Source: Ailanthus altissimus
Lineage: Eukaryota; Streptophyta; Magnoliopsida; Sapindales; Simaroubaceae
Direction of reading: 5' to 3'
Length of the DNA: 64,000 nucleotides
Assembly (NCBI GenBank): GCA_946807835.1
Contig: OX327697.1
Span: 11,219,001 to 11,283,000, forward strand
The translations under genes and the position numbers were made by a program. Position 1 is the stretch's first letter; the number at the start of each line of letters is the position of its first letter. This document shows positions 1 to 12,524 of this stretch, piece by piece. A model generated the notes under the pieces. The model searched no databases, was not told where the DNA came from, and was given only the letters and a program-made list of their open reading frames with translations.

Positions 1-19
1 TCTAAGAATAGATAACACT

Positions 20-39
20 GATCCCCAGCAATGGTGCCA
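20..39 (-). other. tRNA-Asp-like primer binding site of a gypsy element
   Basis: The plus strand reads GATCCCCAGCAATGGTGCCA, which matches the 3' end of plant tRNA-Asp (GATCCCCGGCAACGGCGCCA) at 17 of 20 positions. On the minus strand this is a primer binding site just inside a 5' LTR, so the internal part of the element lies to the left, outside the window. Asp-type primers are common in Athila-like Ty3/gypsy elements; that assignment is inference. Confidence 0.65.
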
Positions 40-50
40 AAAACTTAATT

Positions 51-540
51 TGTGCTATAATATCCTAGCGTAAGTGCATGCCATTGTATCAAGTATTATA
101 GGGTTTGAGTCTAGATTATCATTCCCATAGAGATTATTTAACCTATTTCTTTAAATTAATTACTAAAATTACTTTATTTTACTTTTATCTAGATAATTAT
201 AAAGATGGATTTTAACTAATTTAACCTACTGTTATCAATTAAACCTAAATTAATATCAAAAGTAATCAAAAATAAAATTTACTTAATGAGTAGCAATTTA
301 GGGTTTCGACTTATCCTCTAATATTTTATTGAATTCATTAATCTCTTATTTACTCTCTTAATACCAATTGATTGGTTAGACACTAACTTCATCATAAGTC
401 TCAGTCGATGGTTGAATGACCATATCACACTCTAACAATTACCTATATGTCTATGGTAATCTGAGTAAGATAAAATTCATTAAGAACAAGTCTAAATCAA
501 ACCATACACACCACCTAGGTATATGTGAAAGTGCACTGTA
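51..540 (-). mobile_element. 5' LTR (part) of an Athila-like gypsy element
   Basis: This sequence directly follows the primer site and begins TGTGCTATAATATCC, so it is the end of a minus-strand LTR. Its layout (AT-rich, with a TAGGGTTT segment and degenerate tracts) resembles the 1.38-kb LTRs at 41378-42761 and 44111-45492 and the fragment at 63627. No CA border or target duplication was found on the right, so the right limit is a guess; the LTR could run on to about 1088. Confidence 0.45.
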
Positions 541-1088
541 AGTGGGGTGAGCGTGTATATTTTAATTTTTAATTTACACATCACATGTATAAGTAAGTGC
601 AACAGAATATTAACAAACTCTTATTATACTAATAAGATATTAGGGAACTCGCCCTTGAAGCATGCTTTACTCAGTTCTAGTCTAAGACTTGGTAGGATCC
701 TTGAGTTAGAATAGTCACTTCCTATTCTTAACTAGAATTTTGTTTGAAGAAACATTTGCTTCAATTTTGTCTCTTGGCCCTTTGTGTAATATATGGACAC
801 CTCTTACTTGATCATACATGTAAATGAACTAAATTTCATATATATAGCAACTTTTTCCACCAACTTAACTAATAAAAAATGAATTGTTGGCTTTTCCTTT
901 AATCAGGAGGTGTTACCAATTTAACTAGTTAAAAGCACCTCATGCTTAATGGAAACTATAAGTGGCAAGTGATAATGTGGTGGTCGAATGGTATGGGAAA
1001 TTAGTGGCAAAAAGGTTTGTAATTCAACAAGTCAAGGCCACCACAATATTACTTATCTGATAGCATAGCCTTGGCTGGAAGTCCATGT
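541..1088. other. Unassigned AT-rich sequence
   Basis: No reading frame with recognisable similarity and no repeat shared with the rest of the window was seen. It may be the remainder of the LTR to its left or host flank of copia element H. Confidence 0.4.
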
Positions 1089-3122
1089 TGTGTGTATTAA
1101 ATTAAGATGGATATATGTGATATGGGTTCATTGAATTTATAATTTTTGTATGTTGTACACACAAAATGCATAGCAGAATGAATATCTCATTTCTTATTCA
1201 ATAAATATACATTTTATTGAAGTTTTGTTACACTAACAAAATTTAAGAAATTACATTCGAAGTCTTTTGATTTGTTTTTTAAACCGGAGCTCACCTATAA
1301 GTGCTTTCTTGACAATTTTAGATTTTAATTTGGTGGGTTTGAAACTCTAGAATAGTAGTCTTAATAGTAAATTTTTAGCAACCTTTAATGTTTAACTCTT
1401 AAACCCTTGTTGTGTTTGTTTCAAAAAAATTAGAAAATTATTTATTTAAGTAACACTTGTTCTATTTTTCAAAAATAATTTCTCTTTAATCTTCTTGGCT
1501 TGGCCGACCACATTTGGAAGAAGAAGAAGATATATTTTGAGCAACTCTTTGCAAAAGCACAAACTTCTCTCTTTCTTTCTTAAATGGCCAAACCAAAATA
1601 CTTAACGTTTAACCGATGAAAAATCTCATTTTTTTATTTTCTTATAAACCTCTCTCATTGTCAACATAAGGCTCCTACCATGCCAAGCCTTAGGCCATAC
1701 TTCTTTGTCCCAAATAATTATATAAAATAAATTTTGTATATTTTATAAATCTTACTTGTCATACAAGTAATCTAATTATTGGCAACAAAAGTCAAATAAT
1801 GAAGGGCCATTATTGTACCACTTGTCATGATCCCAGTAGTTAACAATTTTTGTTAACTAATTAAATGGTGTACTTAACACTTAAACTTTGACAAGTACGT
1901 ATCCCAAGAGATCTTGAAACAAATTTTTGGATTGCTAAAATTTCTTAGATCAAAATTTTCAATTTAATTCGCTACCCCAATGCTCAAAGAGTACACTTTA
2001 TATTGTGTGACTCATTAGGTTCATGCCCAATTTTTCATATAGAACTCCTCCATATATTTGTGAATGATGCTTCACACACTCGCTACGGATATTACAAAGC
2101 AACGCGTTGAACAATACAAGTTAAGGTTAACTATATACATTTACTCCTTCCGTCATCTATATCTTAGAAGAACATAGATATAGATCATCACTGCCAAATC
2201 TCTATATGCTCGACCTTGAACTTATCTCCATATTCGTATTTCTATAAATAATTTTCACAAACACTTTTGCGATATCTTTTACCCTTATGAAAAACTCTTT
2301 TCTGGGTTTAGTATTTATGGTCATAAAACTTTCTTAAATACAATTTCAGAGTATTAAGATATATAACTTACCCATATGAGCTGACGGATCCCATATCTAT
2401 GCACACTAGACTCCACAAGAATCGGACCATACCCAGCGACACCCAGATGTCAGACCATAAAAAGTCTCTGACATGCGTAGAATCTAAGTATGGTGGATCA
2501 CTCATAAGCCCACTATGGCGCTCAAGTTAAAGGACCACGAATTCTACTCAACTTGAGAAGACCTTCTATTTACGGTTCTATGGGATGTCTATTAGAGGTC
2601 CTTGTAAGTCTGTTCAGTACCCAGTCCTTAATTAATATCTGCATACCTATACGAGCTTTTACTAAGCTCACATTTTGCTAAGATTAACCATCTAGACAAT
2701 CTAGATATAGACATACACTAATCTGAAAGGGTTCACCGATCGACTCACATCAGTAAAGATAGATTAGGAGCGAAGTCTTCGAGAATATACTGTATAATAA
2801 AATTTTCTAGCACCATTTGCAACTCTTTGCAACTACATCATTACTAATATATTCTCAGATTATTATCCCATTTCAGAAAAAGTTCCAACTCTTAGAAATT
2901 GCTAACTCTTATAACTGTTAACTCTTAACATTATCAACTTTTAGCATTTATAACTTTTAGTGCTGACCTAAACGCCTTTAGATCTACAATGTTTGAAACG
3001 TAATAAGCTTCTTCCCATATAATTAATAATATTAACGATTTAACAAAATATTTATTGTTTAAATATTAAATAGTATATATATTCATACAAAATAGAATGG
3101 CATGTAAGTACAATTCCCAACA
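1089..3122 (-). repeat. 3' LTR of copia element H
   Basis: About 2.03 kb. The right border is ...TTCCCAACA next to the polypurine tract (element sense TGTTGGGAA). The left border near TGTGTGTATT aligns with 8195-8230. Segments at 2390-2640 match the other copia LTRs of this window (12525-14802, 37305-39252, 43550-47089, 53600-55621, 62161-63626), for example the stretch around GACGGATCCCATATCT. Confidence 0.85.
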
Positions 3123-3130
3123 ACTCCCAC
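3123..3130 (-). other. Polypurine tract of copia element H
   Basis: ACTCCCAC on the plus strand is GTGGGAGT in element sense, directly before the LTR start TGTTGGGAA. The same purine tract precedes the 3' LTR of element F at 62150-62160. Confidence 0.75.
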
Positions 3131-3200
3131 TTTTTGTAGTGTCATTCATGATGGTATCTTATACCTATTGGCTACATATGTTTCTTAAACATTTTAAGAT

Positions 3201-3698
3201 TTAGTCCTTAGTTAGTGGGTCTACTACATTATTCATAAAATCTATTCTATAAAGTATTATATCTCTTTTAGTCAAGATCTCCCTAATTATGTGGTATTTC
3301 CTTTCTATATGCTTAGAATTTTGGTGTGCTCTCTGCTCTTTGGCTTTAACGATTGCCCTATTATTGTCACACAATAATGAGATAGGATCCTCTGAACCTG
3401 AGACCATTATGAGCTCCGTAAAAAATTTACGTATCCATACTGCTTCTTTTATAGCTTCTGAAGCTGCAATATATTCTGCCTTTATAGTAAAATCAGCTAT
3501 AGGCGTATGTTTGGTGCTTTTCCAACTCACTACAGCATTATTGATGATGAAAATATAACTAGATATAGACTTTCTATTATCCAGATTAGACTGAAAGTCT
3601 GAATTTGTATATCCTCTCACTTGTAAGTCACTTTCTTCATATATTAGAAAGTTATCCTTTTTACATTTAAGGTATTTTAGGACATGTTTCATTGTCAT
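3201..3698 (-). pseudogene. Copia RNase H domain (element H)
   Basis: A 165-residue open segment forms the C-terminal part of a copia polyprotein. Seen: MKHVLKYLKCKKDNFLIY at the start, GYTNSDFQSNLDNRKS around residues 30-45, AEYIAASEAIKEAVW around 75-90, LLCDNNRAI near 110 and HIERKYHIIREI near 130. These are the usual RNase H blocks with the acidic catalytic positions. RNase H removes the RNA template during reverse transcription inside the virus-like particle. The segment is open because few mutations fell here; it continues out of frame from the broken reverse transcriptase upstream (3749-4800), so it is a pseudogene. It ends about 80 bp before the LTR, as in F. Confidence 0.88.
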
Positions 3699-3748
3699 TT
3701 AGTGGCTATTACTTGGATCAGACTGATACAGGCTCGTAACACTTACAA

Positions 3749-4800
3749 CTATATTGATGTTAAGTCTCGTACAATCATGACATGCATTAAACTTCCCACA
3801 GTTAATGCATATGGTATGTTAGACATTCTAACCATTTCATCTTCCTTCCAAAAACACATCTTCCTTGAAAGATGAATGTTATGTTTAAAAGGTACATTAA
3901 CTATCTTATAGTTATTGAAATTGTACATTTTCAAGATACTATCTATGTCCAGTGATTGGGAGAGTCCTATCAGCCTCCTAGGTCTATCTCTATAAAGCTT
4001 TATACCCAAGGTATATGAAGCTTCTCCTAAATCCTTTATGGAGAATTTCTTACTTAGATAAATTTTCATTGACTATAACATACCAATATCATTTCGGATA
4101 ATGAGTATGTCATCCACATAGAGAACCAAAAAAACTATCATATTCCCACTAACCTTTTTGTATACGCATAATTCTTGTTTATTTTTTATGAAAGCATATC
4201 CTCTGATTACCGCATCAAAATGAATATTTTAACTTTGGGAAGCCTGTTTAAGTCCATAAATGGACTTCTTCAATTTGTATACAGATCAAAAGTTAGGCTG
4301 GGTGGAAAATCGTCAGGTTATTCCATTTATATCTCTTCCTCGAGATATCCATTCAAGAATACCGTTTTTACATCCATCTGCTAGATTTCAAAATCATAAT
4401 ATGCTACAATTGCCAATAAAATTCGAATTGACTTTAACAATGCTACTTGGTGAAAAGGTTTCCTGATAATCAATCTCATATCTTTGAGTATAACCTTTTG
4501 CCACCAATCGGACTTTAAAGGTCTCTACTTTTCCATCAAGCCCATGCGTCCGCTTATAAATCCATTTATAGCCAATAAGAATAATTCCTTTATAAAGCTC
4601 AACTAAGTCCTAGACTTGATTGTGATGTATTAAGTAAACTTCTAATTTTATAGCATCTTGCCATTTTCCTGAATCGATGTCTAACATCGCCTCTTTATAG
4701 GTTAAATAATTATTGTTTTCAACTAAGAAAACTCCAAAGGTACCTATAGGTATCAAACCATACTTTCAAGTGGCTTTGATATCATTTCTGACCTACGTGG
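3749..4800 (-). pseudogene. Copia reverse transcriptase (element H), frameshifted
   Basis: Pieces of the RNA-dependent DNA polymerase are readable in several frames. They include [36 protein letters not shown] (near 4350-4470), and the catalytic box VLYVDDILII at 4100-4125, where YVDD (4109-4120) is intact. A 106-residue open piece (3749-4069) carries SIKDLGEASYTLGIKLYRD. At least three frame changes and several stops separate the blocks. It lies between integrase and RNase H as expected for copia. An intact YVDD in a wrecked frame suggests neutral decay after insertion. Confidence 0.85.
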
Positions 4801-5923
4801 ATGGTGTGTTAAAAGTAGTTCACTCGATTGAGCCTTAGGTTCCATAATCTATTCATTTACATCTTAATTGACTTCATCAAGTTTAATATTTCTACAATCC
4901 CTACAAACCATGAGAAACTATTCTCTAGGAAGTTGCATACGAGCAACGAACATGTTTTGTTTCTCTGGATCATAAAACTGGTATCCCATTGAATGCTTGG
5001 AATACATAATGAACCGTTATTTGTACCCCTTGGGTGTAAGTTTATCCTGCTACGTAACCTTTATATAAGTTAGACAACCTTAAATCTTAAAATACTTAAG
5101 ACTTGGTTTCCTTCCAATCTATATCTCATACGGAGTAGAACGAATAGCTAGAGGACTATATTGAGCGAGACTCTCATTCTCTAAATAATGCACAAATTCA
5201 CTACTCATATATTCAACGGCTCAATTTGATTGAAGACATTTAATATACATTCCGGTTTATTTCTCTACCTCAAGTCAAAACTTTTTAAACTTTTTAAAGG
5301 TTTTTGACTTATATTCTTATAATAAACACATATCTATATTGTGATAGATCATCGATAAAGACAACAAAATATCAAAATCTACTAATTACAGTGTGCTTCA
5401 TTAGACAAAATACATCAGTATATACTAATTCTAATAAATTAGTGGCTCGGTATCTAGCACCAGTCAAAAGAGATTTGGTTATCTTCCCTTGATTATAAGA
5501 TTCATAAACTAAGTAAGATTTTATAATCAGATCAAGTATTCGACCATCCTTAACCAAATGAGATAAGCGTCTTATACCTATATAATATAATCTCATGTGA
5601 CATAATTCGGCAACATTCAAAATTCCCAAGCTGCTACTTGCATTAACCTGTGCATTCATGACATACCGTATTGTATCTAATATATAGTGGTCATTTGTCA
5701 ACTGATATTCAGCTAACAAAACATTATCTATATCATATAAGCATAAGGAACAGTTCTGAATATATATATGATAAGCTTTACTATCTAACATAGAAAGGGA
5801 TATAATTTTACCAAATAATGTTCGACACAAAATAATAGTTATATAATATAATTGTTCTATTACAAGTGAGAAGTAATTCAAAATGTCTAATAGCTTTGAC
5901 CTACAAGAAATCCCCATTTTCAA
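4801..5923 (-). pseudogene. Copia GAG-pre-integrase and integrase (element H)
   Basis: The open segment 5372-5923 (183 residues) includes LVKDGRILDL, YESYNQGKITKS, TGARYRATNLLELVYTDV. This is the GAG-pre-integrase zinc-binding region with decayed His/Cys positions, followed by the start of the integrase core. Below 5372 fragments such as EFVHYLENESLAQYSPLA, RKPSLKYFKI and GYQFYDPEKQNMFVARM represent the core and C-terminal part. Integrase would join the cDNA to the chromosome. Stops and frame changes make it inactive. The same segment in F is interrupted at 49192-56852. Confidence 0.83.
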
Positions 5924-6050
5924 TACGAAGCTTTACTTCTCCTGACTGCAACAATGTAACATCCATTGACCCTGCAACACATTGCAAATATAAAAAGGAC
6001 AAGCGATATCTAATAGCCAACCAGAACTAGCATCAAATGCTATAGAAATT

Positions 6051-6900
6051 TCAATGATAGGTAAGAAGTTTACCTAAAGGGGTCTTCTTGACCATGGCAA
6101 TGTACTTTGGGCAATTACACTTCCAATGCCCATTCTCATTATAATGGAAACATTTTACTTTGCTTGTACTCTTCTCTTGTGGCTTATATATGGCTCGCTT
6201 TTGATGACCCATGGTAAGTGTGAACTTCACCTTCTTTTTTTTCTTCTCTTTAAACTTATCAAAAGTCTTAATGGTAGAAGTTGAAGTACTTGAACGTAGA
6301 AGGCCATACCTCATTTTTTTCAAGTCCTCCTAAGCTATCCTTAACATATTATGGAGCTCAACATAAATGGGAATCAATCATTACATATTAAAGTTCATGA
6401 TGAATAGTGTAAATGATCTTGAAAGCGACTAGAGAATCAAACTATTCCCTAAAGAATTATTCAGAACAATGTCCATCGTCTCCATCCTCTCAATGTAGAA
6501 AGTTATCTTGAGGCGTGGATTCTAATAAGACTACCTTCTGGTAGTCTAGCCTGAAAAAGAGATTTAGAGACACAATAAATCTTAACCTAGGGTCTATCAC
6601 CAAATAACTCCACGAGATAGAGCATGATACCATTTGCACTGTCTGTGTGCACATGCTCTCTCTATAGCCCAGTAGACATTGAGGCCACGATGTATGAATT
6701 GACTTTCAAATCATCATCCTTCTATTTATTATATGTCACTCTCTTTTTTAGAGTGGCATCATTAGAAACACCTTGGGGGATGGTCTGAACAATTACATAC
6801 CCAAGTTTTTTTGAAATCCAAAACCATTCTAAGATTCATAAGCCAGTCCGAGTAGTTATTAGTGCCCTTAAGCTAGTGTGCATTAAGTATGTATACCAAA
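6051..6900 (-). pseudogene. Copia gag remnant with zinc knuckle (element H)
   Basis: The 90-residue open segment 6051-6323 contains VKCFHYNENGHWKCNCPKY, a CCHC-type zinc knuckle with the first Cys, His and last Cys visible, followed by the MVKKTPLGKL linker. It is the nucleocapsid end of Gag, which binds the element's RNA. Upstream gag sequence to about 6900 is broken. The matching knuckle in F is at about 48770-48850 (HYSKVGY...). Confidence 0.75.
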
Positions 6901-8182
6901 TGATTATTTGAAACCATTTTAGCTTCACAAGACAAAAGAAAGAGATGTTAACGGAACATTTCAATCATTAATTCATAATGCTTTAGATCATGGGTATAAC
7001 TTTTATACATTTTTTAATCTAAAAAATGCTCTTCCACTGTTATATATAATCCTTTTAATCTCTCAAATGGAAAAAATGAAACTTTAAACATTTTTAAACC
7101 ATATAATCAAACGTGGACCCTATTGGCATTTTACTTCAGCCTCATACTTTGGCGATATTGGCCTTTGTAAACTCAAAAGGTAGATAACTCTTGTTAATTG
7201 CATCTCATGCAACTCTTCTTAAATGCATCTCATGCAACTCTTCTCAATTGCATCTCATGCAACTCTTATTTCTAATCCTGAATACACCTTATTCTAACAC
7301 TTTAGCGATATTTGGTAAGTGTATTTCAGATTAATTTGTCAATTATTAAATATAAATTACTGATATTACTCTCACACTTTAGCGATATTGGGTAGTACAT
7401 TCGCTTATATTTACTTTATCTTATATTTAACTGACATAGTCTAAATCATGTTAATCAATCCCTTACACTTTAGTGAATTAAGAAAGATCGAAGTGACCTG
7501 TCTAACACCGTATTAACAAAGCAGACCATTGTATAATATTATGTCATAATAAAATACTATTCAATCTGAATAAGATATATTTTGAAAAAAAAGAATATCC
7601 TTATCTCATGATGATGATTCTTAATCACTCATTTGTTTTATGCAGGCACAACACACCCCCATTGTGATTAACAGTACAAACAAATAGCCATAGTTTATAA
7701 TACAATCATATAACACTTATTATTGTATACATAAATATCACATGCATCAAAATTAGGAGCAAATAGTTTCAGCATTGCAGTGCCAGTTACCCAACGTTAC
7801 GGTGTTAAAGACAGTACCCCTAGTGCCGCGACGTGAAGCTTTCCAACGTTGTGGTGCATGGGTCACCATCCTAGCGTTGTGGCACCATGCCTTATAGTAC
7901 CACGGTATTGAGGTCAGAGCCTTCAGTACCGCGATGCTAGATTATCCAACGCTGCTACACTGGGGATTGGAATTCCTCAGCGCACGATACTCGATGTCTA
8001 GTACTATGGCATTAAAGACTAGAATCCTCAGCCGCGCAATGCCCAGATATCACCGTCATGGCATCCTCTTGAGTTGTAACCCTGTTTTAAACTTTTAACA
8101 CTTAAAATGCATCACTTACTGCTCCTAAGACATCCCAACCAACACAAAACACTCTAATTATCCCATAAAAGCACACAAACAT
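6901..8182 (-). other. Untranslated leader of copia element H with short repeats
   Basis: About 1.3 kb between gag and the primer site with no coding potential. It holds four copies of a short repeat (core GCGATATTGG on the plus strand) at 7140-7161, 7293-7315, 7371-7391 and 7461-7482, the last one degenerate. A ~25-bp repeat around GCATCTCATGCAACTCTT occurs three times in 7195-7270. A GC-rich block at 7770-8060 repeats motifs like AACGTTGTGGTGC. Element F carries counterparts in the same order at 47190-48212. Confidence 0.7.
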
Positions 8183-8194
8183 GCTATAATACCA
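8183..8194 (-). other. Degenerate tRNA-iMet primer binding site of element H
   Basis: The plus strand reads GCTATAATACCA, that is TGGTATTATAGC in element sense, against the initiator-Met site TGGTATCAGAGC. It sits directly inside the right LTR. Confidence 0.65.
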
Positions 8195-9125
8195 ATTTTT
8201 GTATTGCTAAATTAGGGTGGATGCATGTGATATGTGTTTATTGAATTTATAATATATGTATGTCATACATACAAAATACACAGTGGAATGGAAATTTAAT
8301 TTCTTATTCAACAAACACACACTTAATTGAAGTTTTGTTACACTAACAAACTTCAAGAAATTACCTTTAAAGCCTTTTAATTTGTTGTTGAAACTGAAGC
8401 TCACCTTGAAGTGCACCCGTTGACAATTCTAGGCTTCAATGTGGTGGGCTTGAAGCTTTAGAATAGTAGCCTTAATAGTGAATTTTTCAAAAACCTTTAG
8501 TGTTTAACTCTTATTGTGTTTGTTTAACAAAAATTGGATAATTGTTTGTTTAAGCAACACTTGCTCTATTCTTCAAAATAATTTCTCCCCGATCTTCTTG
8601 GCTTGGCTAACTATACTTGGAAGAAGAAGAAAATGATATTTTGAGCAACCCTTTGCAAAAGCACAAACTTCTCTTTTTCTCTCTTCAATGGCCAAACCAA
8701 AATGCTTAGCCCTTAACCCAAATGAAAAATCTCATTTTCCATTTTATTATAAACCTCTCTCATTGTCAATATAAGACCCTTATCATGCCAAGCCTTAGGC
8801 CATGGTTCTTTGTCCCAAATAATTATACAAAATAATTTTTGTATATTTTATAGATCTTGCTTGTCATATAAGCAACTAATTGTTGGCAACAAAAGTCAAA
8901 TAATGAAGGGCCATTATTGTGCCACTTTTCATCATCTCATTGGTTAACAACTTTTGTTAACTAATTAAATGATATACTTAATACTTAAACTTTTATAAGT
9001 ACGCATCCCAAGGGATCTTGAAACAAATTCTCGGATTAATGAAATTTTTAGAATCGAATTATTCAATCTAATTCGCTATCCTAGTGTTTAAAGAGTACAC
9101 TACATATTGTGAGACTCCCTAAGTT
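8195..9125 (-). repeat. Truncated 5' LTR of copia element H
   Basis: It aligns with 1089-2030 of the left LTR, for example the long shared stretches around CATTATTGTACCACTT / CATTATTGTGCCACTT and TTTTGTTAACTAATTAAATG. Similarity stops near 9125, so about 1.1 kb of the LTR start, including its promoter, is missing. Confidence 0.8.
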
Positions 9126-9344
9126 CAATCTTCAAATAATCCTATCCATTTTTCCACAAACCGAACATATTACCTTTTATATGTTGCTATTATCCATTTT
9201 TCTTATATAAAAGCTACCAGTGGAGAATTGTATACAGATACCTTGTTAGATTTAACACTGGCTCAAAAATAAATGTCTTTTGATAACACCGAAACCAAAA
9301 CATTCTGCCAATACAACTATCTATTCTACAGCTTGTTGAACAGC
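9126..9344. other. Unassigned short interval
   Basis: No repeat or coding similarity was seen between the truncated LTR and the next copia fragment. Confidence 0.4.
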
Positions 9345-10255
9345 CAGCACCTCAATATAACCCTTTAATTCCAACTTATCTAATGATCAACAGAGCTAAA
9401 GTTGGTGTTTTTAAATCAAAACAATATCAACTATAGAACTAGAACCAACTAATGTATCTAAAAAGATAATAGGAAATAAATGGGTTTTTAGAACAAAATA
9501 CAACTCAATTGGAGTGTTGTAAAGTACAAGGTTAAGCTTGTAGCAAAAGGCTTTCACCAAACATTGGGGGTTGATTATTTTAAAACCTTCAATCCTGTGG
9601 TAAAGGCTTTAATAATAGGAGCTATGTTGTATAATAGTTATGAAGAAATGTTACATAAGGCAAATTGATATCTATAATACCTTCTTAAATTAGAAACTTA
9701 TAAAAAATGTGTACATGCATCAACTGGAGGAATTTATTGACTCATAGTTTCCAACTTATGTGTGTAAATTGATAAAAGCTTTCTGAGTCTTAAAACAGGG
9801 ACCAAGAGTTTAGTATAATCAAGAAAGACTCTAGTTTGTTGGAATTTCAATAATTCTCAATTAGATTCCTCTTTGTTCATCAATATATATATAACAAGAG
9901 TATAAGTTTGATACTAATCTATGTTGATGACATATTGATTACAGGATCATCTATTATATTGATTGATCAAGTTATTATTAAGTTGAATGATGCATTTAAT
10001 TTAAAAGATCTTGGAGACTTTAATTACTTCTTAGAATTGAAGCATCACAAACTTCCAAGGACTGCAATTGACTTAAACTAAATACATTCAAGATATTTTA
10101 GTTAGAACCACAATGATAGATTATAACGATTGCACAATACTTGTGATTACAAGTCAAAAGTTGAAAATGAATGATAAAGAATTTTATATTGATGTAACTT
10201 AGTATAAAAGCATAATGAAAGCTTTGCATAAACTAAGTCATAACCTAACTCAACC
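9345..10255 (+). pseudogene. Copia pol fragment (reverse transcriptase), no LTRs
   Basis: Plus-strand translation in changing frames gives NPLIPTYLMINRAKVGVFK, NKWVFRTKYNSIG, AKGFHQTLGVDYFKTFNPVV, LIYVDDILITGSS (YVDD at 9920-9931), and KLNDAFNLKDLGDFNYFLEL, then YKSIMKALHKL near the end. This is the linker, palm and thumb of a copia reverse transcriptase from a lineage different from elements H and F. It has many stops, no LTR or primer site was found nearby, and it ends against the 3' end of the LINE. Opposite strand orientation shows it is independent of H. Confidence 0.82.
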
Positions 10256-12347
10256 AACTATCAAATGCTGATAAGCTTTTAAAAGAATCTAAGAGCAATT
10301 TTAGCTAATTGATGAGCCAACATATTACAAGATCTGAATATATGTCTAAGTATGAGTTAATCTTTTTTCTTCATTATCTTTTGGATATCACTGACTATCC
10401 AACTAATTTTCTTTAAGGAGAAGGTTGCCCTCAAAACTAATCTTACCATTTTTTTTTTTTTTTTTGCATTTGATTGCACAAGTAAAAGATAACAATTCAA
10501 GTCATTTGCAAGTTTTAATCCAAATGGAATCACCTCTACTTTAGCTAATTCATCATCTTCATAATATACATTTGATGAAATAACCATTGCCACAACACTT
10601 CCTTCTTTATTTCTTATTACTGCCTATAAATTAGCTTTGTCCCATTCTGATTCACTGTTGCATCTAAATTCAGCTTATAATAGCCCTGTGGAGGTGCTTT
10701 CCATTCTAAAGCTTCTCTATGCCTAGCATGAGGATTAAATGATGATTGATTTGAATTTTTCAAAGAATTAGAATCTAGATAAGCTTCCATATGAGCAACT
10801 AGCTTAACTGGATTCTTTATTTTTCCTTTCATAATGAAACTGTTTTTGGCTTGCCAATTAGCCCATAAAAGCATAATTACTTTAGTAGTTTCCTATCAAG
10901 TGGTCATGGAAGACACATACTGTACAATGCTCTAGAGATTCTTTTCTTATATCCCACTTATCAATTTTGCAAAATTAAAGCATCTTCATACTTTTTTTTA
11001 GCCAATTTATAAGTTACTAGTGCATGAAATATGGTTTCCTTCTCTCGAAGGCATCTATGATAGGTTAGATTTTCTACTATCTTACCAGCAATGTGGAGTA
11101 TGTCAGGAGAAGATTAGACAATGCTCTCCACAAAAATATTCTAAATTTCTATAGCATTGGAATAATCTAAATGTACTTGCACCATTTCTTATCCCTTTTG
11201 AAGATTCTCGAGTGGCTGAGTGATTTTCTTCCAAAACCACATAGTATCCACTCTTAAATGAGTATATCCTTATTTTATCATAATGCTAATAGATTGTCTC
11301 TTCAACCTTTGCTAATGGTAAAGGATTGCTATAAATTTGTTCCACATCTATATCCTAAAAAAGTTATTTTCAAACCTTATTTCTCTATTTAATTTCCTCA
11401 TCAATTAGCATTTCCACCTTATTGTCAACTAGAAGTACAGGTGGTAATATCGGTTTCAAAGTGGAGGCTCTTGGGATCTAGTTGCTCTTATAGATTTCTA
11501 CCTTGTTTCCATTGCCAATCGACCATCTAGTACCTTTCTACAGTACTTGCCTTCCCTATAAAGTTCTTCTTCAGATGTAGGATGTATTATTTCCCAAGCC
11601 ATCATTTATGAATTGCCTATGTTTAAAGTACCTAGCTTTGAGGATTCTATATATTAAATATTTAAGGAATTAGATTATCCTTCATCTTTGTTTAGCTAGC
11701 AAAGCTTGGTTGAAACATAAAAAGTCTTTGAATCAAAATCCTCAATTTCTTTTTCCCTTGAAACATTTTCTTTTAGCTTGCTTAATGAATCTTTTAATCC
11801 TTACCAAAACCTAGTTAGCATCCTTTTAATATCCTCATAGAGGCCCCATGGGAATTTGAACACACTTATGGCATATATTAGCACTGCTTGGATCATAGCT
11901 TTTATTAACACTTCTTTCCCTTCACTGGAAAAGAGCTTCTCTTGCCACCCATTTACTTTATTAGATATTCTTAACTTGTTTTCATTAAAGAATTGTCTTT
12001 TATTCTTCCTTGTCATAGAAGGCAATCCTAGATACTTCTCATGTATGAATACTCCCTTTAATTGAAATACATTTTGTATAGCCTAAGCTTGGTCTCTTAG
12101 AACGTGTGGATGAAAATTACAAAAGACTTTTCATAGTTAAAAATATACTTTGATGCTTTGAAGTAGTATTCAAAATCTGTCTCAGCTTATTGCATTACTG
12201 CGTCGTTGCATTTGCAAAAATTAAACTATCATCCGCGAAGAGAAGGTATGACACTAATAATGTACTATTGAATTTGACTATATATTTATGTTTCTTAGCT
12301 TCTGCCTTATGCAACAGTAAGGATAGAGCTTCTGTACACATTATAAA

Positions 12348-12524
12348 TGTTGAGATTTGTACTCACGTGCCATCCTATTGTTGTATAAATATTTTATTTT
12401 ATAATATTTATCTAGTTAATTATTTGTTAAATCGTTAATTACTATTATTAAATGGTTCAATGCTTGTGATGCTATAAATATTATATGATCTGAAAGGGTT
12501 CAGATTTGGTCTACACATTATAAT
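12348..12524 (+). repeat. Tandem duplicate of the copia LTR start
   Basis: Bases 12348-12512 repeat the first ~165 bp of the LTR that begins at 12525 (both TGTTGAGATTTGT, then CTCACGTGCCATCC). Each copy is preceded by nearly the same 12 bases (ACACATTATAA plus one). The unit is about 177 bp, so the LTR begins twice. Confidence 0.75.

Larger units (their letters stand above)
1089..9125 (-). mobile_element. Ty1/copia retrotransposon H, degenerate, both LTRs present
   Basis: Reading right to left: 5' LTR (8195-9125, truncated), primer site, long untranslated leader, gag with zinc knuckle, GAG-pre-integrase, integrase, reverse transcriptase, RNase H, polypurine tract and 3' LTR (1089-3122). The order integrase before reverse transcriptase is diagnostic of copia. 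The phrases AEYIAASEAIKEAVW and GYTNSDFQSNLDNRKS and the GTGGGAGT polypurine tract fit the Angela/Tork side of the superfamily, but the lineage is not certain. The coding region is broken by many stops and frameshifts, so it is not autonomous. The LTRs differ at many positions, indicating an old insertion. It is a diverged relative of element F (43550 to the window end). Confidence 0.88.

Noticed and set aside
5304..5492. Plus-strand open frames opposite copia element H (also 3289-3558, 3684-3875, 4175-4466)
   Set aside because: Shadows of the minus-strand pol domains.
10449..10465. T-run as the LINE poly(A) tail
   Set aside because: Coding sequence of the RNase H domain (CNMLAHQLAKIA) continues downstream of it to 10279, so it is an internal A-run of the element.
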